This document shows, in pieces, positions 52,565 through 63,448 of a stretch of 64,000 nt of DNA. Source of the stretch: Ostrinia nubilalis (taxonomy: Eukaryota; Arthropoda; Insecta; Lepidoptera; Crambidae). A program made the translations under genes and the position numbers. The notes below the pieces were generated by a model. The model was not told the DNA's origin, did no database searches, and saw only the letters and a list, made by a program, of their open reading frames with translations. Numbering within the stretch: position 1 is the stretch's first letter; the number at the start of each line of letters is the position of its first letter. The DNA is taken from contig NC_087114.1 of NCBI RefSeq assembly GCF_963855985.1, positions 397,001 to 461,000 of the forward strand. Reading direction: 5' to 3'.

Positions 52565-55500
52565 CTGGGGAGAAGACAAGTTTTCAAATCAAGATATTTA
52601 ATGATTAATATTGACGGAAACATGGTCGACCCAGGCAAACTTGGCGGCGCACTGTAGCGGACGAGGCGAAGAAGATCGGCAAGACCTGGAGCGAGATCAA
52701 GCGAGAAGCTCAAGACCGAACGAGATGGAGGACTGTTGTGGACGCCCTCTGCCCCATCTAGGGGACATAGGACCATAAGTCAAGTAAGTCAATATTGACG
52801 GGATCAGAGAAAAGACGAGGATCAGCGACGTGGTGGAAGAGATTGAGAGCCGTAAATGGAGATGGGCAGGACACATTGCACGGATGAACCAGGATCGCTG
52901 GGCAAGACCCTGGAGTGGAGACCCCGCAACAACACCCGCGACAGGGGAAGACCGCCTAAACCAGTGGTTCCCAAACTTATTTAGTCTACTGCCCACTTTG
53001 AGAATAAATTATTTTTTAGCGCCCCCCATTTTTGTAGTCAAGAGTCGAGCTCAGTCGGTGTCTAAGAGTCCTCCTAGTAGATGACGCCTCCCAAGCCTTT
53101 ACACAACGTCCCGATTATTTTTCTGAGTCTCTTACCGCCCCCCTTTAAGCCTGCAGCGCCCACAAGGGGGCGTTATCGCCCACTTTGGGAAAGACTGGCC
53201 TAAACGATGGACAGACGATATCCGGCAGCAGGCTGGAGTGAACTGGATGCGTGTGGCCAGGGACAGAAATCGGTGGAGGGTTGAAGAGGAGGCCTGTGTT
53301 CGAAGGCGAACCCAAAGGCTGACATAGATAGATAGATAGATTGACGGGATGCTACCTTATTTACGAGCCTCCGATATTTCGGCACTGTTGCAAGCACCGA
53401 TTAAAAAACTCATAAAACTCATTTATGTCTGTAAATAGGCTTTAAGAAAGCACTTTCACACGTCCCAGTATTAACCCTACCACTGCTTCAGGACAATAAA
53501 TGGGCCAGTGCTGAGAAGAAGCAGCGCAAGAAACTCAGACATCTTTTTTTCAAACCAATCAGGCTGCCTCCCCTTTGTCATAAAATAAGATTATCTTTTT
53601 TCAATAGCGCGAATTACCTCGCCAGTGGGCCAGCGCTGTGCGTCGCCCAACCAATCATCTGCCGCGTTCAGCACCGCTTCTGGCTGAAGCGGCTGATCTG
53701 CATACGGGTCATCTATAAAGGGAAATAAATAAAACCATAACTTGAAAGTTACTTTCTTCCTTATATTAACTAATTTACCGCAGAACCGACGGCCGATGGG
53801 CGACAAGGTTCTGGAATGGAGGCCGCGTACCGGTAAACGCAGCGTGGGACGTCCACCCACAAGGTGGACCGACGACATCATAAAGGTAGCAGGGAAACGC
53901 TGGACGCAGGCCGCTACCAATCGATCAACGTGGAAAGCATTGGGGGAGGCCTATGTTCAGCAGTGGACGTCCTATGGCTGAAATGATGATGATGATGATG
54001 ATTAACTACTTTAAATTTTAGCCTGGCAAATCTGACAATGAACCATAGGCAAGATATAATACATGCGAAAGTGGAGCGGAGAAGCGGAGAGAAAAGAAAC
54101 GAGCGCGGGCGAATGGCGGACCGGCCTCAAATGATTCGTCGTAATCGTAATGGACAGGCAGCATTAAGCCTAAGCCTAGGCGCAGACAACCTACTTTTAT
54201 TTATTTATTTGTTAGGTATACAGGTTGGATTTTTTTTAATGCCACCTGGAGGGAAAGTACTCTTAATACTGTAGATAGAAAATTTTACTGAAAGAAAACA
54301 TTCCTTTATTTTTGAAAAGAAAGAGAACTGCATTCAAAGATTTTCGAAAAATTTTCATAATTAAAATAATTTAAGATTTCATGGTTTTCCTTTCATTTGA
54401 TTTATCAAGTTTGTTAGAGATATTTTATCCTTATACTTAACCCTAACGATCGATACAATAAAAATACAGGATGTAATTTTTAACAGATTTTAGCTGGTTC
54501 GATTCCCGGGTGTGGCAAGCAAATTTTTGGAAATCTTTGAATGCAGTTCTATTTATTTTCAAAAATAAAGGAATGTTTTCTTTGAGAAAAAACATCTATC
54601 TACAATATTAAGAGTACTTTCCCTCCAGGTGGCATTACAAAATTCCACCCTGTATACTACAGCTGACAATCGACTTTTGTTAGTAGATACTTAAGTACAC
54701 ATGGTTAGTAGTTAAGAGCTAGATTGACAACCTAATTGTATACACACAGCATGATGAATAGCGACACAGAGTATAACAGTTACTAAATTATAAAACAATA
54801 AAGTCATTTAAAGTTAAATATAATTTAATCTAAAGTCTGTAATCTAAAGTCTGTAATCTAAAGTCTGTAATCTAAAGTTAATTAAGTTAATATAAATAAT
54901 AAATAATAATATCCTTGGACATTTTACACTACGCTTCTAGTCCCAAACTATGCAAAGCTTGTATTAGGGTACTAAACAACGGATACAAAAATACTTAAAT
55001 ACTTTTTTTTTGTAAATACATCTTATACATAGTAACACCCAGACCCGTCACAGAAATTAAAATTCATAATTTCAATTTCTGCCCGGCCGGGAATCGAACC
55101 CGGGACCTCTCGGCATATTAGTTCGTTTCCGAATCACTACATGAAACGGCCGACTAAAGTTGTTGACCGATAAGAAGGCTCAAGGTCACCCAAAGGGCGA
55201 TAGAGCAGGCTATGCTCGGAGTTTCCCTGCGTGATCGAATCAGAAATGAAGAATTCGCATGCATCAGAAATGTGCAGCACCGTTTATTATGGATAACTTT
55301 GGAGGAGGCCTTTGTCCAGCAGTAGACGTCATTTGGCTGAAACGACGACGACGATTCAGTATGTATGAAAGCGCGCACATTGGTATCGGCCGATTCTTCA
55401 TACAAATTCGAATCGGGCCCAACTATTGGCCGACCTAAAAGTCTGCGGGGCAGTGGCGGCGTAGCATGGGTTGGCACCCGGGGCGATCACCCCCCCCCCC

Positions 55501-58500
55501 CCCGTCATAAGTCCTAAGGCACCCCCTGGTACCCCCCCCCCCCCCGTTACCTGCAGGGCCATGCAGATGCGCCAGTGAGTACTAATCTGCGCGACTTGTG
55601 TCACCCCCTGATGCTTGGCACCCGGGGCGGACCGCCCCCCCCCCCTTACGCCGCTACTGCTGCGGGGTCTTAAAGGTATTGAAAAGATATAATTTTAACA
55701 TACCATCAGCGCAGGGCTCCGGCCAGCCTTTGTCCTTCTCGTAGGCCCGCAGCGGCGCCGCGGGGACACACGAGCCCGGCCGGGCCCACTCCTGACAAAC
55801 ACAGAAAGATATAAAACAACTGACTGACTGACATAGTGATCTATCAACGCACAGCTCAAACCACTGGACGGATCGAGCTGAAATTTGGCATGCAGGTATA
55901 TGTTATGACGTAGGCATCCGCTAAGAAAGGATTTTACGAAACTCCACCCATAAGGGGGTAAAACGGGATCCGCGCGTACGAAGTCGCGGGCGGCTGCTAG
56001 TCAATAATATTATCAGTCCACTGTGTCCATGCTTTACGAATTGATTGCATAAAAGACAAACTTAGGGAGCTTACAAATTGTGACTTTATGCAGCGATATA
56101 CAGGGTGTTACTTTGCATTCTTGCCATATTTACAGAGGTAACTATATTACTGATACTGAACACAAATCCGTTAAAAAATAATGCCCGAAAATTTTGATTT
56201 TTAATTTTGAATATTTTATTTTATCGACAATCTGTTAAACACATCACTAATTATCGTAACGCATGCACATCACTTGTTAGCGATGGCGATGGAGACTTTT
56301 TTACTTTTTATTGTATTTTTAAATATCTATTGCAATCTATTGTCTTTAAAATGTCTTTTTGACACTTGTAAAAAACTGAGAAATCCATCAATCACAAATC
56401 ACATTAAAAATAATACAAAAATGACTGAAGTGTATTCAAACAACGAATAATTTAATCAACATGGTGCTTGGAGTGTCTGCAAGACGTCTTAGACGAAATG
56501 CTTGATGACGTACCCTTAGCGTTACACCAAATGCTCTACTACCAGCAGGATGGTGCTCCCCCACAATAAGGACGTCAAGTGCGCGAATAATACGTTTGGT
56601 GAACAGTGGATTGGACGAGGGGGTCCAGTAGCTTGGCCACCACGATACTCGGACCTAACACCAATGGACTATTATTTTTGGAGTGACTTGAAACGACTTG
56701 GTATGCGCAGAAGAGATAAATAGTGTAAACGTGTTACGTGAAAGGATTGTTTCAGCGAAACTGTGAGACAAAACGTTTATGTGTTGCGAAAACTAAAGCG
56801 AAATACCTACGCTTCGCTGTGCTAGACTGTGCCATCATCAGAACGGAGGACTCTTTGAACACTTGCTTCTTTGTAAGTAGGAACTTATAAATAAATAATT
56901 AATTGTGAATAAGGTGATTTCATTTCATACTTAATTTATTAATTTGTAAAAATAGGGAACAATGTTATAAATTAATTAAAAGCCTAATAATTATTACGTA
57001 TTTTTGACGGTCCTAAGCCCGTAAAGTAGAAAGAAAAATCTAAAATCAACTGAAGAGTATTATAAAATAATTACATATTATGACTGGATAAAAAGGCTGG
57101 TACCCAGAGCCATAAAACATCACAGATTAATAAGAACTTAGCCACGCCCACTAGGTTTATTCCACTTGCACCTGTAGAACGTGTGAGACAAAATTGGTTT
57201 ATTCCAATTAGTACTGCAAAACCAAATTTACTAAAAACTCAGTGTACTTTCTTTATGGGAGTCTCTTGTTTATCTTAAATAATAGGTATTGTTCCCTACT
57301 TTTATCTCTGTGAATATGGCAAGAATGCAAAGTAACACGGTGTATACGTGCATTTTAGTCATATGTATACGACTACATCGCGATTGTATCGTTGCTTTTA
57401 GTAGACGTTAGGCAACAGTATCGCGACTGAATCGCATTTGTATTGCTGTAAAAAGTCGTAATGTAAAAGGGCCCTTAATGTATTCTCTGCCAGGCAACTT
57501 AAGAGCCATTTCACAAAAATATTCCGCGCGAATTTAGGTAAAAGCTGTCAACGCAACGTCAAAAGAGTAAAAAGAACGCTGAAATGAACAAAAAAATCTT
57601 GAGCCGTGACCGTATTAGACTTGATTTAAGTTATTAATTTTAAGGTAGAATGAGGTATTCAAACTTGATTAATTAATTTAAAATTTTAATAGAGTTTATT
57701 AAGTCTTTTATATTTCGATTCATAATGAAACACGAATAGGTATAATATGTAAAATATATATTAAGTACAAAATAAAGACAGTCACATAGTGAAAAATAAA
57801 TCTGCCCCCTTACAGCTCCATCATCGGACCCTGGATACGAATAATGAAACACGAATTGGTATAATATGTAAAATATATTAAGTACAAAATAAAGACAGTC
57901 ACATAGTGAAAAAAAAATCTGCCCCCTTACAGCTCCATCATCGGACCCTGGATACGAAATATTCGTCAAGGCGAATCACACAAGCCCAAACTCCATAGGG
58001 TTCTATTGTTTTGTTACGGAGGTGGCCATTGCATCTCCTCCAGATCCATTATCAGACAAAGCTAAGAAATAAATAAATAAACATTATTATAAGTAAACAA
58101 ATAACTAAAATAATTCATCTTACTATCTTACTTTTTACTAGTCTTACTAATATTATAAATACGAAAGTTTGTGTTGATGTCTGGATGTTTGTTACACTTT
58201 CACGCAAAAACTACTGAACAGATTTTGATGAAACTTTACAGTACAGTACAGCAGTACTAGGCAGTCTGTGTTCAACTATCACTCGAGTCGAACGTTCCTA
58301 TTGCAAGACCTTTGGTTCACTCAGTTCCGATACGACTCTAATGCTGTGTGTAATTATTTTCGTGAATACACTGAGTTTATTAATTTCTACGAGTGGATTT
58401 CATTTTGCCTGAGACCTACGCCATGAACCCTGAACCAGAAGACCCTGTCGCTAGCGACAGCGACGCTCATCCATCCCTGGCGTCGACCAGAATAGCAATG

Positions 58501-61500
58501 TATAGGCTATAATTTATGACGATCTGTGACAAACTAAATTTCAAGCGGGTGAAGCCGCGGGCAATACTACATATTTCATACTAGCTTTTTGCCCGCGACT
58601 TCTACTGCGATGAAGTGGAAAATGGTTCTAATAGAATTAAAATATTCTAAGAAAATTAATTTTGTTAAATGATTATAATATTTTTTGATATAAAATCTAC
58701 AAATTATTATGTTTAAATATTTGAATACTTACAAAATTATGAGATCTTTCTAAAACAAAATTAAAACACTACACCTGCCGCAGATTTCTTTGTAAACAAT
58801 ATTTTTTTGTTTTTCCTTCAGGTGCTAAAATCACCAGGCTATTGTGTGCGCATACTCTGGAGTATTCCACATACAACTGGTCGTCGGAGAAGCATAGATT
58901 TCCATTAAGTCTACTCCCGCTACCATATGGAACTCCGCTAAAACTCGTGAGGGCGCCAACACTTGCTTTTGTATCGAAAATTAGTATGAGCAGCTGCGCA
59001 CGCGGTTGCCCGTTGCAGGCTCTATGCAACCACACTATTTTAAACCGTGGTCCCTAAGCATGAGATGGGAAACTGCACTCTCTTGAATTCTCTTGAATTT
59101 GATGGTGTTAGGGGAATCCTAGGAATGAATACAGACTTTCCAATGGAATCTCCTCATCAATATTGCGAAATTGCGAGTTGCAATGCAATGTTACGTTTTC
59201 ACTTGTTATTTTATTGTAATCTGACCTTGATTTTTCAAACACGTTTCAAAATAAAAAATATTTTAAATCAAAAGTACTAAGGAATATTTCATTGATATCA
59301 ACTTAGAAACAAGCACAGATCACAGAAACTAAAGGGAAATGTGACAAGGGACAAATTGGAACATATTGCTTGTGAAAGCAATGATGACAGTAGCGACGTC
59401 ATTATGTAAACAGTTTATATTGCTTGCATAGTACTAAAGATTATTCGAACGTTGAATACTGATACCGCAGTGGATAATGAGCACATAATTTGATTTCTTT
59501 GTGTGTGTGAATTTCTAATACGACACTGAGTTTCGAACTCAGCGCATTACTTAGCATCTCTCTATATTTCTATGGAACCATGTTATCTCCAAAATAACAT
59601 TCCACACCTTTTTAACCTAGTCAGGTAATCATTTTAATAAAATACGAAGCACGTCATCTATCAATAGGATATGTATATTTTAGAAGTTAATAAATTATGC
59701 ATAAAATATAAACACTTTAGAAGTTTAGTTAAATCGTAGAATTTCTGAAAAACAAGTAACTAAAATCGTACTGAAAAAAAAAAGTATTAATATGTTATCT
59801 AATTTATTTATTAAACGTCGAATTTTATCAAAGATTTTGGACTAAAGTTTTTGAAAATATTTTATAGCCTACATAGAAAAAAATTAGGATTCTAAATCGT
59901 GAAAGAAATTTTTTTCGGAGCCTATAGCCTCCAAACAAACAAACAAACAATTAAATCTTTCCTCTTTTATTAGTATAGATTTAACAACAAAACGCTTCTT
60001 TTTCTTCTTCACGAAACAAAACTCAAAGCGGATAAATAAATAAACAAATCTTTGGACAATTTCACAGCGCCGTCTAGTCCAAAAGTAGGCAACCAATATG
60101 CTTGTGTTAAGGGTGCTATCATAATGGATATACTTTTTTATAATTTATTTATTAAATTAAATACATGGTACCTACCTACATATTATACATAGTTACACCC
60201 AGATCCGTCAAAGAAATTAAAATTCATCATTTCAATTTCTGCTCGACCGGCCGACTCAAAACAGCCTCTCGGCATAGTATCAAATGTATTTGGTCGCCGT
60301 ACAAATCACCGCTTTGCGACACGAACGCACGTAAACGTCACGGCGGGAAAAATGACACAGGTCCTGCCTTGACGGGCGCTCGCGCCATACTAATCGATGT
60401 CGGCTTGCGCATTGTAATTTATACTGATATTCACATCAATATTTTGACAAAGTGGTTACTAATATTGAAACAATAACTGTAGAAATTAATTCTACAATGA
60501 ATATTCTTTATTTTGGGATACTTTTATTGCAGTTATTGCTGTGTTTTTAAACCAAAAACCACGATCAAAATGTGACGTTAATCTTCAAATTTGCCAAATT
60601 ATTTTTAGATTTTACTCAATAATGGTAATGAAATTCAAGAATCTATTTCATTAATGGACTACAAGAATATATGTCCGATGATTACTATATATTTTTAAGC
60701 TTATTATATGAGCATAAATAATAGATACAGGACTTTGAAAATGAGTCTGCGGCAATTTTTTCGTAAAATGGTTGTGGGAGATGGGGCACTGTGAATTAAG
60801 CAAAAGAGTTTTAGTAAATCCGTTTCATTAATGGTCAACAACAAGGATTGACCTATCTTTCGCAGTTATTAAATAATCTCTGGGTGTTGCTTAAGATAGT
60901 AATTCATGCTTCCAAAATCTTAGAAATTCGCACGAAAATGTAAAATGGCTCTTAACTTTTTCATATTTTATAGAGGATGAAGCTTTTTAAATTAGGTACT
61001 TTTTCTTTTCTCACCTGTGCAGCATACTGCCAGCCACGCTCCGGCATTTCTGGCACTGACCAGGCCTTGTTTGTATTCGTCCAGCTCTTGGTCACGTCTG
61101 GCCACTGCTTCTCTAGTTCTGGGCACTGCTTCTCTAAGTCTGGCCACTGCTTCGCTGGCTCTGGCCACTGCTTCTCTGGTTCCAGCCACTGGTACTGTGA
61201 TTCTGGCCATGGTATTTTTGGGTCCTCCCACTGGTTGTCTGGTTCGGGCCACTGGTTGTCTGATTCTGGCCACTGGTTGTCTGATTCTGGCCACTGGTTG
61301 TCTGGCTCTGACCATTTGTTTAAGAAGGCTTCAGGGATTGCTTTCTGACAGTTGTGTAATATTTGGGTAGTTATTGGATCTGGTGGAGTTCCTGTGAAGA
61401 TTTTGCCTGGAAAGTTTAGGTGAATAACTGAATATTAGCAGAAAATGGTACTTTTTTAATTTTACATATTAAGTATCATTTTGTCAAACAATACAGGGTG

Positions 61501-63448
61501 GAAACGATAAGTGATCTCACTCGATTATTTCTAAACTATACAAGATATCGAAAAACTGTTTATTGATCCTGAAAGTGCTTCACAAGCTCTTTTAAACGGT
61601 ACCAATAATAGGTTACAGAATAAACTAGAACTATCAGAAAATTCAATGTTTCCAGCTTCCATACTAAATGTATGCCAACCACACAATATTAGAAGTGTAA
61701 TTTATTTATTGTTAAATAGTAAACTTAAAAAGTTTGTTAAAATACTCATAACTTGCAAATTATTTGTGGAAAACATTAGTTTTAGGCTTTACTTGCTATA
61801 ATATTATCAAGAGATGAGTGCCATGACTGTGATAGTACTAATTGTATGGAAGATGGAAACATTGAATTTTTGGATAGATCCAATTTATTCTGTAAGCTAT
61901 TGTTGATACCGTTGGATAGAGCTCGTAAAGCACTTTTATGATCAGTAACTAGTTTTGCGATATCTTGTGTAGTTTTTAATATTATGAAACTTTACCAAAT
62001 GTATGGAAGCTGGAAACATAGAATTGTCGGATATTTCCAGTTTATTCTGAGACCTATTATTACTACCGTTTGAAAGAGCTCGTGAAGCACTTTCAGGATC
62101 AGTAACCAGTTTTTCGATATCTTGTATAGTTTAGAAATAATCGAGTGAGATCACTTATCGTTTCCACCCTGTATATAAATTAGTCTGTTTTGTTCTGCAA
62201 TGAATGTAAATATGATTTTGGTGTACAAAAATATGGGTGCTAGCATCCTCCATCCATCAATTGAACAATTCTAAAGAGGATGTTGGGGACAGATGCAGAG
62301 TAGCTGGCAAAATGGTATTTAAGTTTTATGCATAGCATTTCCTTTTAAGGAAAAATGGAATTATTTATTATTGAGCCAACAAAAGATTAGACTACAGATA
62401 ATTTTAAGTCACATACAATTATTGTATAGACTGTTACATTGTTGTGAATCCATGAACATGAAGGGACATCCCCTTCAAAAGTTAGGTAACTTTAAAAATG
62501 TTTTAGTAGTAGAATGTGTTACTTTAATTGGCTTATGTTCAAGTTGTCCTGCACATTTATGTACAATTTAATGCTGTTGAAACATTGTTAAACAAATAAA
62601 ATAAAAAATAAAATAAATAAAATTATCACATATCATAGAATTTTGCTCAAACCGTTGGAGAAAGACAGTGCATTTAGGCAAATCATTGTCTACCATCTCT
62701 CTCATTATACAACAATGTATTGTCTTTCATTGGTACTGTGAATCATCTTATACAGAAAATTATTTCCCTAATTTAATTGTATTAATCAGTATTGTTGTGG
62801 GTGTATTTCATCAACTTACTAGGATCTGGATCCAAGAAGGCATCATTAAGGTCTGACAGAACCGGCTCCGGTCCCAAATTATATGTTTTGTTGAGGTCCA
62901 CTCTAAAATCAAGTTTTCTTATGAGAATAAGTATAGCTAGGAATAATATTAATAAATGGAGGTAAGTTGTAAATTACCTACATTGAAAAAAGTATTTTGT
63001 GAGTAGGTTTACACAGTGAAATTACCAACCTATGATCTAAATGAACTGTAGGTAAGCTAAAATGACTTCATTTTGTACTTATGAATAGACCTTCTGGCAA
63101 ATCCAAATCTGTGCGTTCAGGAAATCAATATTGTACACGTTTTCATATCAGAACTTTTAGATAATGACCGGATTACCTTAGGGTGTGAAAATATCAATAT
63201 TTTCCGACTAGTATCACGACAAAAACATCATTAGAATAAGCACAAAAAAAGTTTTCAAACAAATGTAAGACTTACTTTGAACTACTCGCATTTTTCGCGG
63301 GCTCCTTATTATTTTTAGGAACTGTAGTCTCCTTCTTGCACACATCCTGGCAGAACTTCCAGTTCTTCTGGTTTTTGTAGAACTTCAACCGATAAATAGC
63401 TACCAACGCGACTTCGGATTCAGATGGTTTTTTGTGTTTCGACGCCAT
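52471..63448 (-). CDS. Trp-heptad protein gene, unrecognised family (six exons, 3' end uncertain)
   Basis: Exons in transcription order: 63448-63276, 62902-62820, 61406-61015, 55791-55704, 53712-53618, 52564-52471. Phases 2, 1, 0, 1, 0, 1 agree at each junction; the ATG is at 63448-63446. The 308-residue stretch has an N-terminal segment with SEVALVAIYRLKFYKNQKNW, then a Thr/Pro-rich part, about 13 heptads starting with Trp (residues 117-207), and a Pro/Trp/Asp-rich tail with GWPEPCADD and AQRWPTGE. No signal peptide or membrane segment is visible. Function unknown; heptads of this kind often pack or bind repeatedly spaced partners, which is only an inference. It faces the plus-strand gene, so their 3' ends converge. 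Confidence 0.78.
52621..52790 (+). mobile_element. RTE-type LINE C-terminal fragment
   Basis: Plus strand reads RPRQTWRRTVADEAKKIGKT, WSEIKREAQDRTRWRTVVDA, LCPI, stop; the tail 'ggaccataagtcaagtaagt' follows. Sister of 37905-38160. Confidence 0.88.
52796..53340 (+). mobile_element. LINE C-terminal fragment, split by a hAT MITE
   Basis: Frame before the insertion: EEIESRKWRWAGHIARMNQD, RWARPWSGD. After it: WTDDIRQQAGVNWMRVARDR in interrupted form ('gatggacagacgatatccgg'), then a (GATA)n tail at 53324-53341. Confidence 0.85.
52962..53197. mobile_element. hAT-type MITE with 8-bp duplication
   Basis: Starts CAGTGGTTCCCAAACTTA and ends 'actttgggaaagactg', flanked by GCCTAAAC on both sides (52954-52961, 53198-53205). 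Confidence 0.92.
53406..53542 (-). mobile_element. LINE 3'-end fragment
   Basis: Inverse of the tail at 2810-2885 ('gccagtgctgagaagaagca'). Confidence 0.7.
53618..53712 (-). CDS. minus gene exon 5
   Basis: Acceptor ccctttatag, donor gtaatt; 95 nt, phase 1 to 0. It reads (D)DPYADQPLQPEAVLNAADD, WLGDAQRWPTGE. Confidence 0.82.
53781..53998 (+). mobile_element. RTE-type LINE C-terminal fragment
   Basis: Reads [51 protein letters not shown], stop, followed by a (GAT)n tail at 53981-54001. Confidence 0.88.
54221..54652. mobile_element. 432-bp inverted-repeat element
   Basis: Starts CAGGTTGGATTTTTTTTAAT and ends with the imperfect inverse (attccaccctg), TA on both sides. The arms are ~150 bp ('gccacctggagggaaagtac'). 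Confidence 0.88.
54828..54884. repeat. 14-bp tandem repeat
   Basis: Four copies of 'aatctaaagtctgt'. Confidence 0.95.
54990..55157 (-). mobile_element. tRNA-derived SINE
   Basis: The minus strand has a box B GGTTCGATTCCCGGCCGGG preceded by a degenerate tRNA head. Its body 'acatagtaacacccagaccc' recurs at 60185-60290. Confidence 0.75.
55180..55345 (+). mobile_element. RTE LINE fragment
   Basis: Reads QRAIEQAMLGVSLRDRIRNE, EFACIR (frame changes), then jumps to the non-coding tail 'tggaggaggcctttgtccag'. Internally deleted. Confidence 0.75.
55451..55659. mobile_element. hAT-type MITE with 8-bp duplication
   Basis: Starts CAGTGGCGGCGTA and ends TTACGCCGCTACTG, flanked by CTGCGGGG on both sides. 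Three C-runs of 10-15 bases make assembly here uncertain. Confidence 0.9.
55704..55791 (-). CDS. minus gene exon 4
   Basis: Acceptor tgtttgtcag, donor gtatgt; 88 nt, phase 0 to 1. It reads EWARPGSCVPAAPLRAYEKD, KGWPEPCAD(D). GC-rich in an AT-rich neighbourhood. Confidence 0.83.
55820..56003 (-). mobile_element. gcggccgcccgcgactt repeat, copy 4
   Basis: Inverse of 35196-35410, ending 'gtacgaagtcgcgggcggct'. Confidence 0.85.
56101..57342 (+). mobile_element. decayed mariner-like transposon with both ends
   Basis: Starts CAGGGTGTTACTTTGCATTC and ends with the imperfect inverse; TA(TA) on both sides. The transposase remnant at 56470-56700 reads QQDGAPP, then WIGRGGPVAWPPRYSDLTPM, DYYFWSDLKRL. 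That is the second catalytic block of the IS630/Tc1/mariner group ('DGAPPH...WPPRSPDLTPLDFFLW'). Stops are present; only the C-terminal half is recognisable. Confidence 0.88.
57690..57960. repeat. ~120-bp tandem duplication
   Basis: Two copies of 'ataatgaaacacgaattggt ... gctccatcatcggaccctgg'. They differ by a few bases and one small gap. Any frame across them is an accident of the duplication. Confidence 0.92.
58140..58570 (+). mobile_element. Lepidoptera-type dispersed repeat
   Basis: 'attataaatacgaaagtttg', 'cgcaaaaactactgaacag', ending 'gcgggtgaagccgcgggca'. Common layout of SINE/Helitron-like repeats. Confidence 0.7.
58769..59060 (-). other. orphan open frame, not assigned
   Basis: A minus-strand frame of ~97 codons without stop (GPRFKIVWLHRACNGQPRAQ, then LLILIFDTKASVGALTSFSG). 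Its phase and lack of splice sites do not fit the Trp-heptad gene. It could be a repeat-derived coding fragment. Confidence 0.35.
59061..60164. other. intron, nothing recognised
   Basis: AT-rich, with a short (CAAA)n at 59935 and T-runs. No repeat family or exon seen. Confidence 0.5.
60165..60300 (-). mobile_element. SINE fragment
   Basis: Matches 54990-55110 in 'acatagttacacccagatcc' and 'caatttctgctcgaccggcc'; the tRNA head is mostly lost. Confidence 0.7.
60301..61014. other. intron, nothing recognised
   Basis: A GC-richer patch at 60290-60400 has no consistent frame; the rest is AT-rich. Confidence 0.45.
61015..61406 (-). CDS. minus gene exon 3: tryptophan heptads
   Basis: Acceptor aactttccag, donor gtgaga; 392 nt, phase 1 to 0. 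It opens SKIFTGTPPDPITTQILHNC, QKAIPEAFLNK, then W-anchored heptads: WSEPDNQ, WPESDNQ twice, WPEPDNQ, WEDPKIP, WPESQYQ, WLEPEKQ, WPEPAKQ, WPDLEKQ, CPELEKQ, WPDVTKS, WTNTNKA, then WSVPEMPERGWQYAAQ. It contains no ATG near its beginning, so it is read only through splicing. The underlying DNA is a 21-bp repeat ('ccactggttgtctgattctgg' on the plus strand). Confidence 0.85.
61494..62171. mobile_element. 678-bp CAGGGTGG TIR element
   Basis: Starts CAGGGTGGAAACGATAAGTG and ends with the inverse; the TIR is ~70 bp ('tgatctcactcgattatttc'); TA on both sides. The interior has degenerate internal copies ('gatatcttgtgtagttttt'). A truncated relative is at 12500-12637. Confidence 0.92.
62174..62819. other. 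intron, nothing recognised
   Basis: AT-rich; a short (AAATA)n tract near 62595. Frames are short. Confidence 0.5.
62820..62902 (-). CDS. minus gene exon 2
   Basis: Acceptor tgattttag, donor gtaagt; 83 nt, phase 2 to 1. It reads (K)VDLNKTYNLGPEPVLSDLN, DAFLDPDP(S). Confidence 0.82.
63276..63448 (-). CDS. minus gene exon 1 (start)
   Basis: ATG at 63448-63446 in gtttttgtaATGG context; donor gtaagt. It reads MASKHKKPSESEVALVAIYR, LKFYKNQKNWKFCQDVCKKE, TTVPKNNKEPAKNASS(S). Lys-rich, no signal peptide. Chosen as the start because it is the first ATG of the frame after an AT-rich upstream stretch and is in a short clean exon. Confidence 0.78.

Noticed and set aside
54990..55157. tRNA gene on the minus strand
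   Set aside because: Good box B, but the 5' half does not fold as a tRNA and the body is a repeat also found at 60165.
57673..57969. Minus-strand frame with duplicated YPGSDDGAVRGQ
   Set aside because: Produced by the 120-bp tandem duplication; no link to neighbouring exons.
60992..61370. Plus-strand and alternative minus-strand frames over the Trp repeat
   Set aside because: The 21-bp repeat keeps several frames open; only the W-P-E-x-x-x-Q frame links by phase to the exons on both sides.
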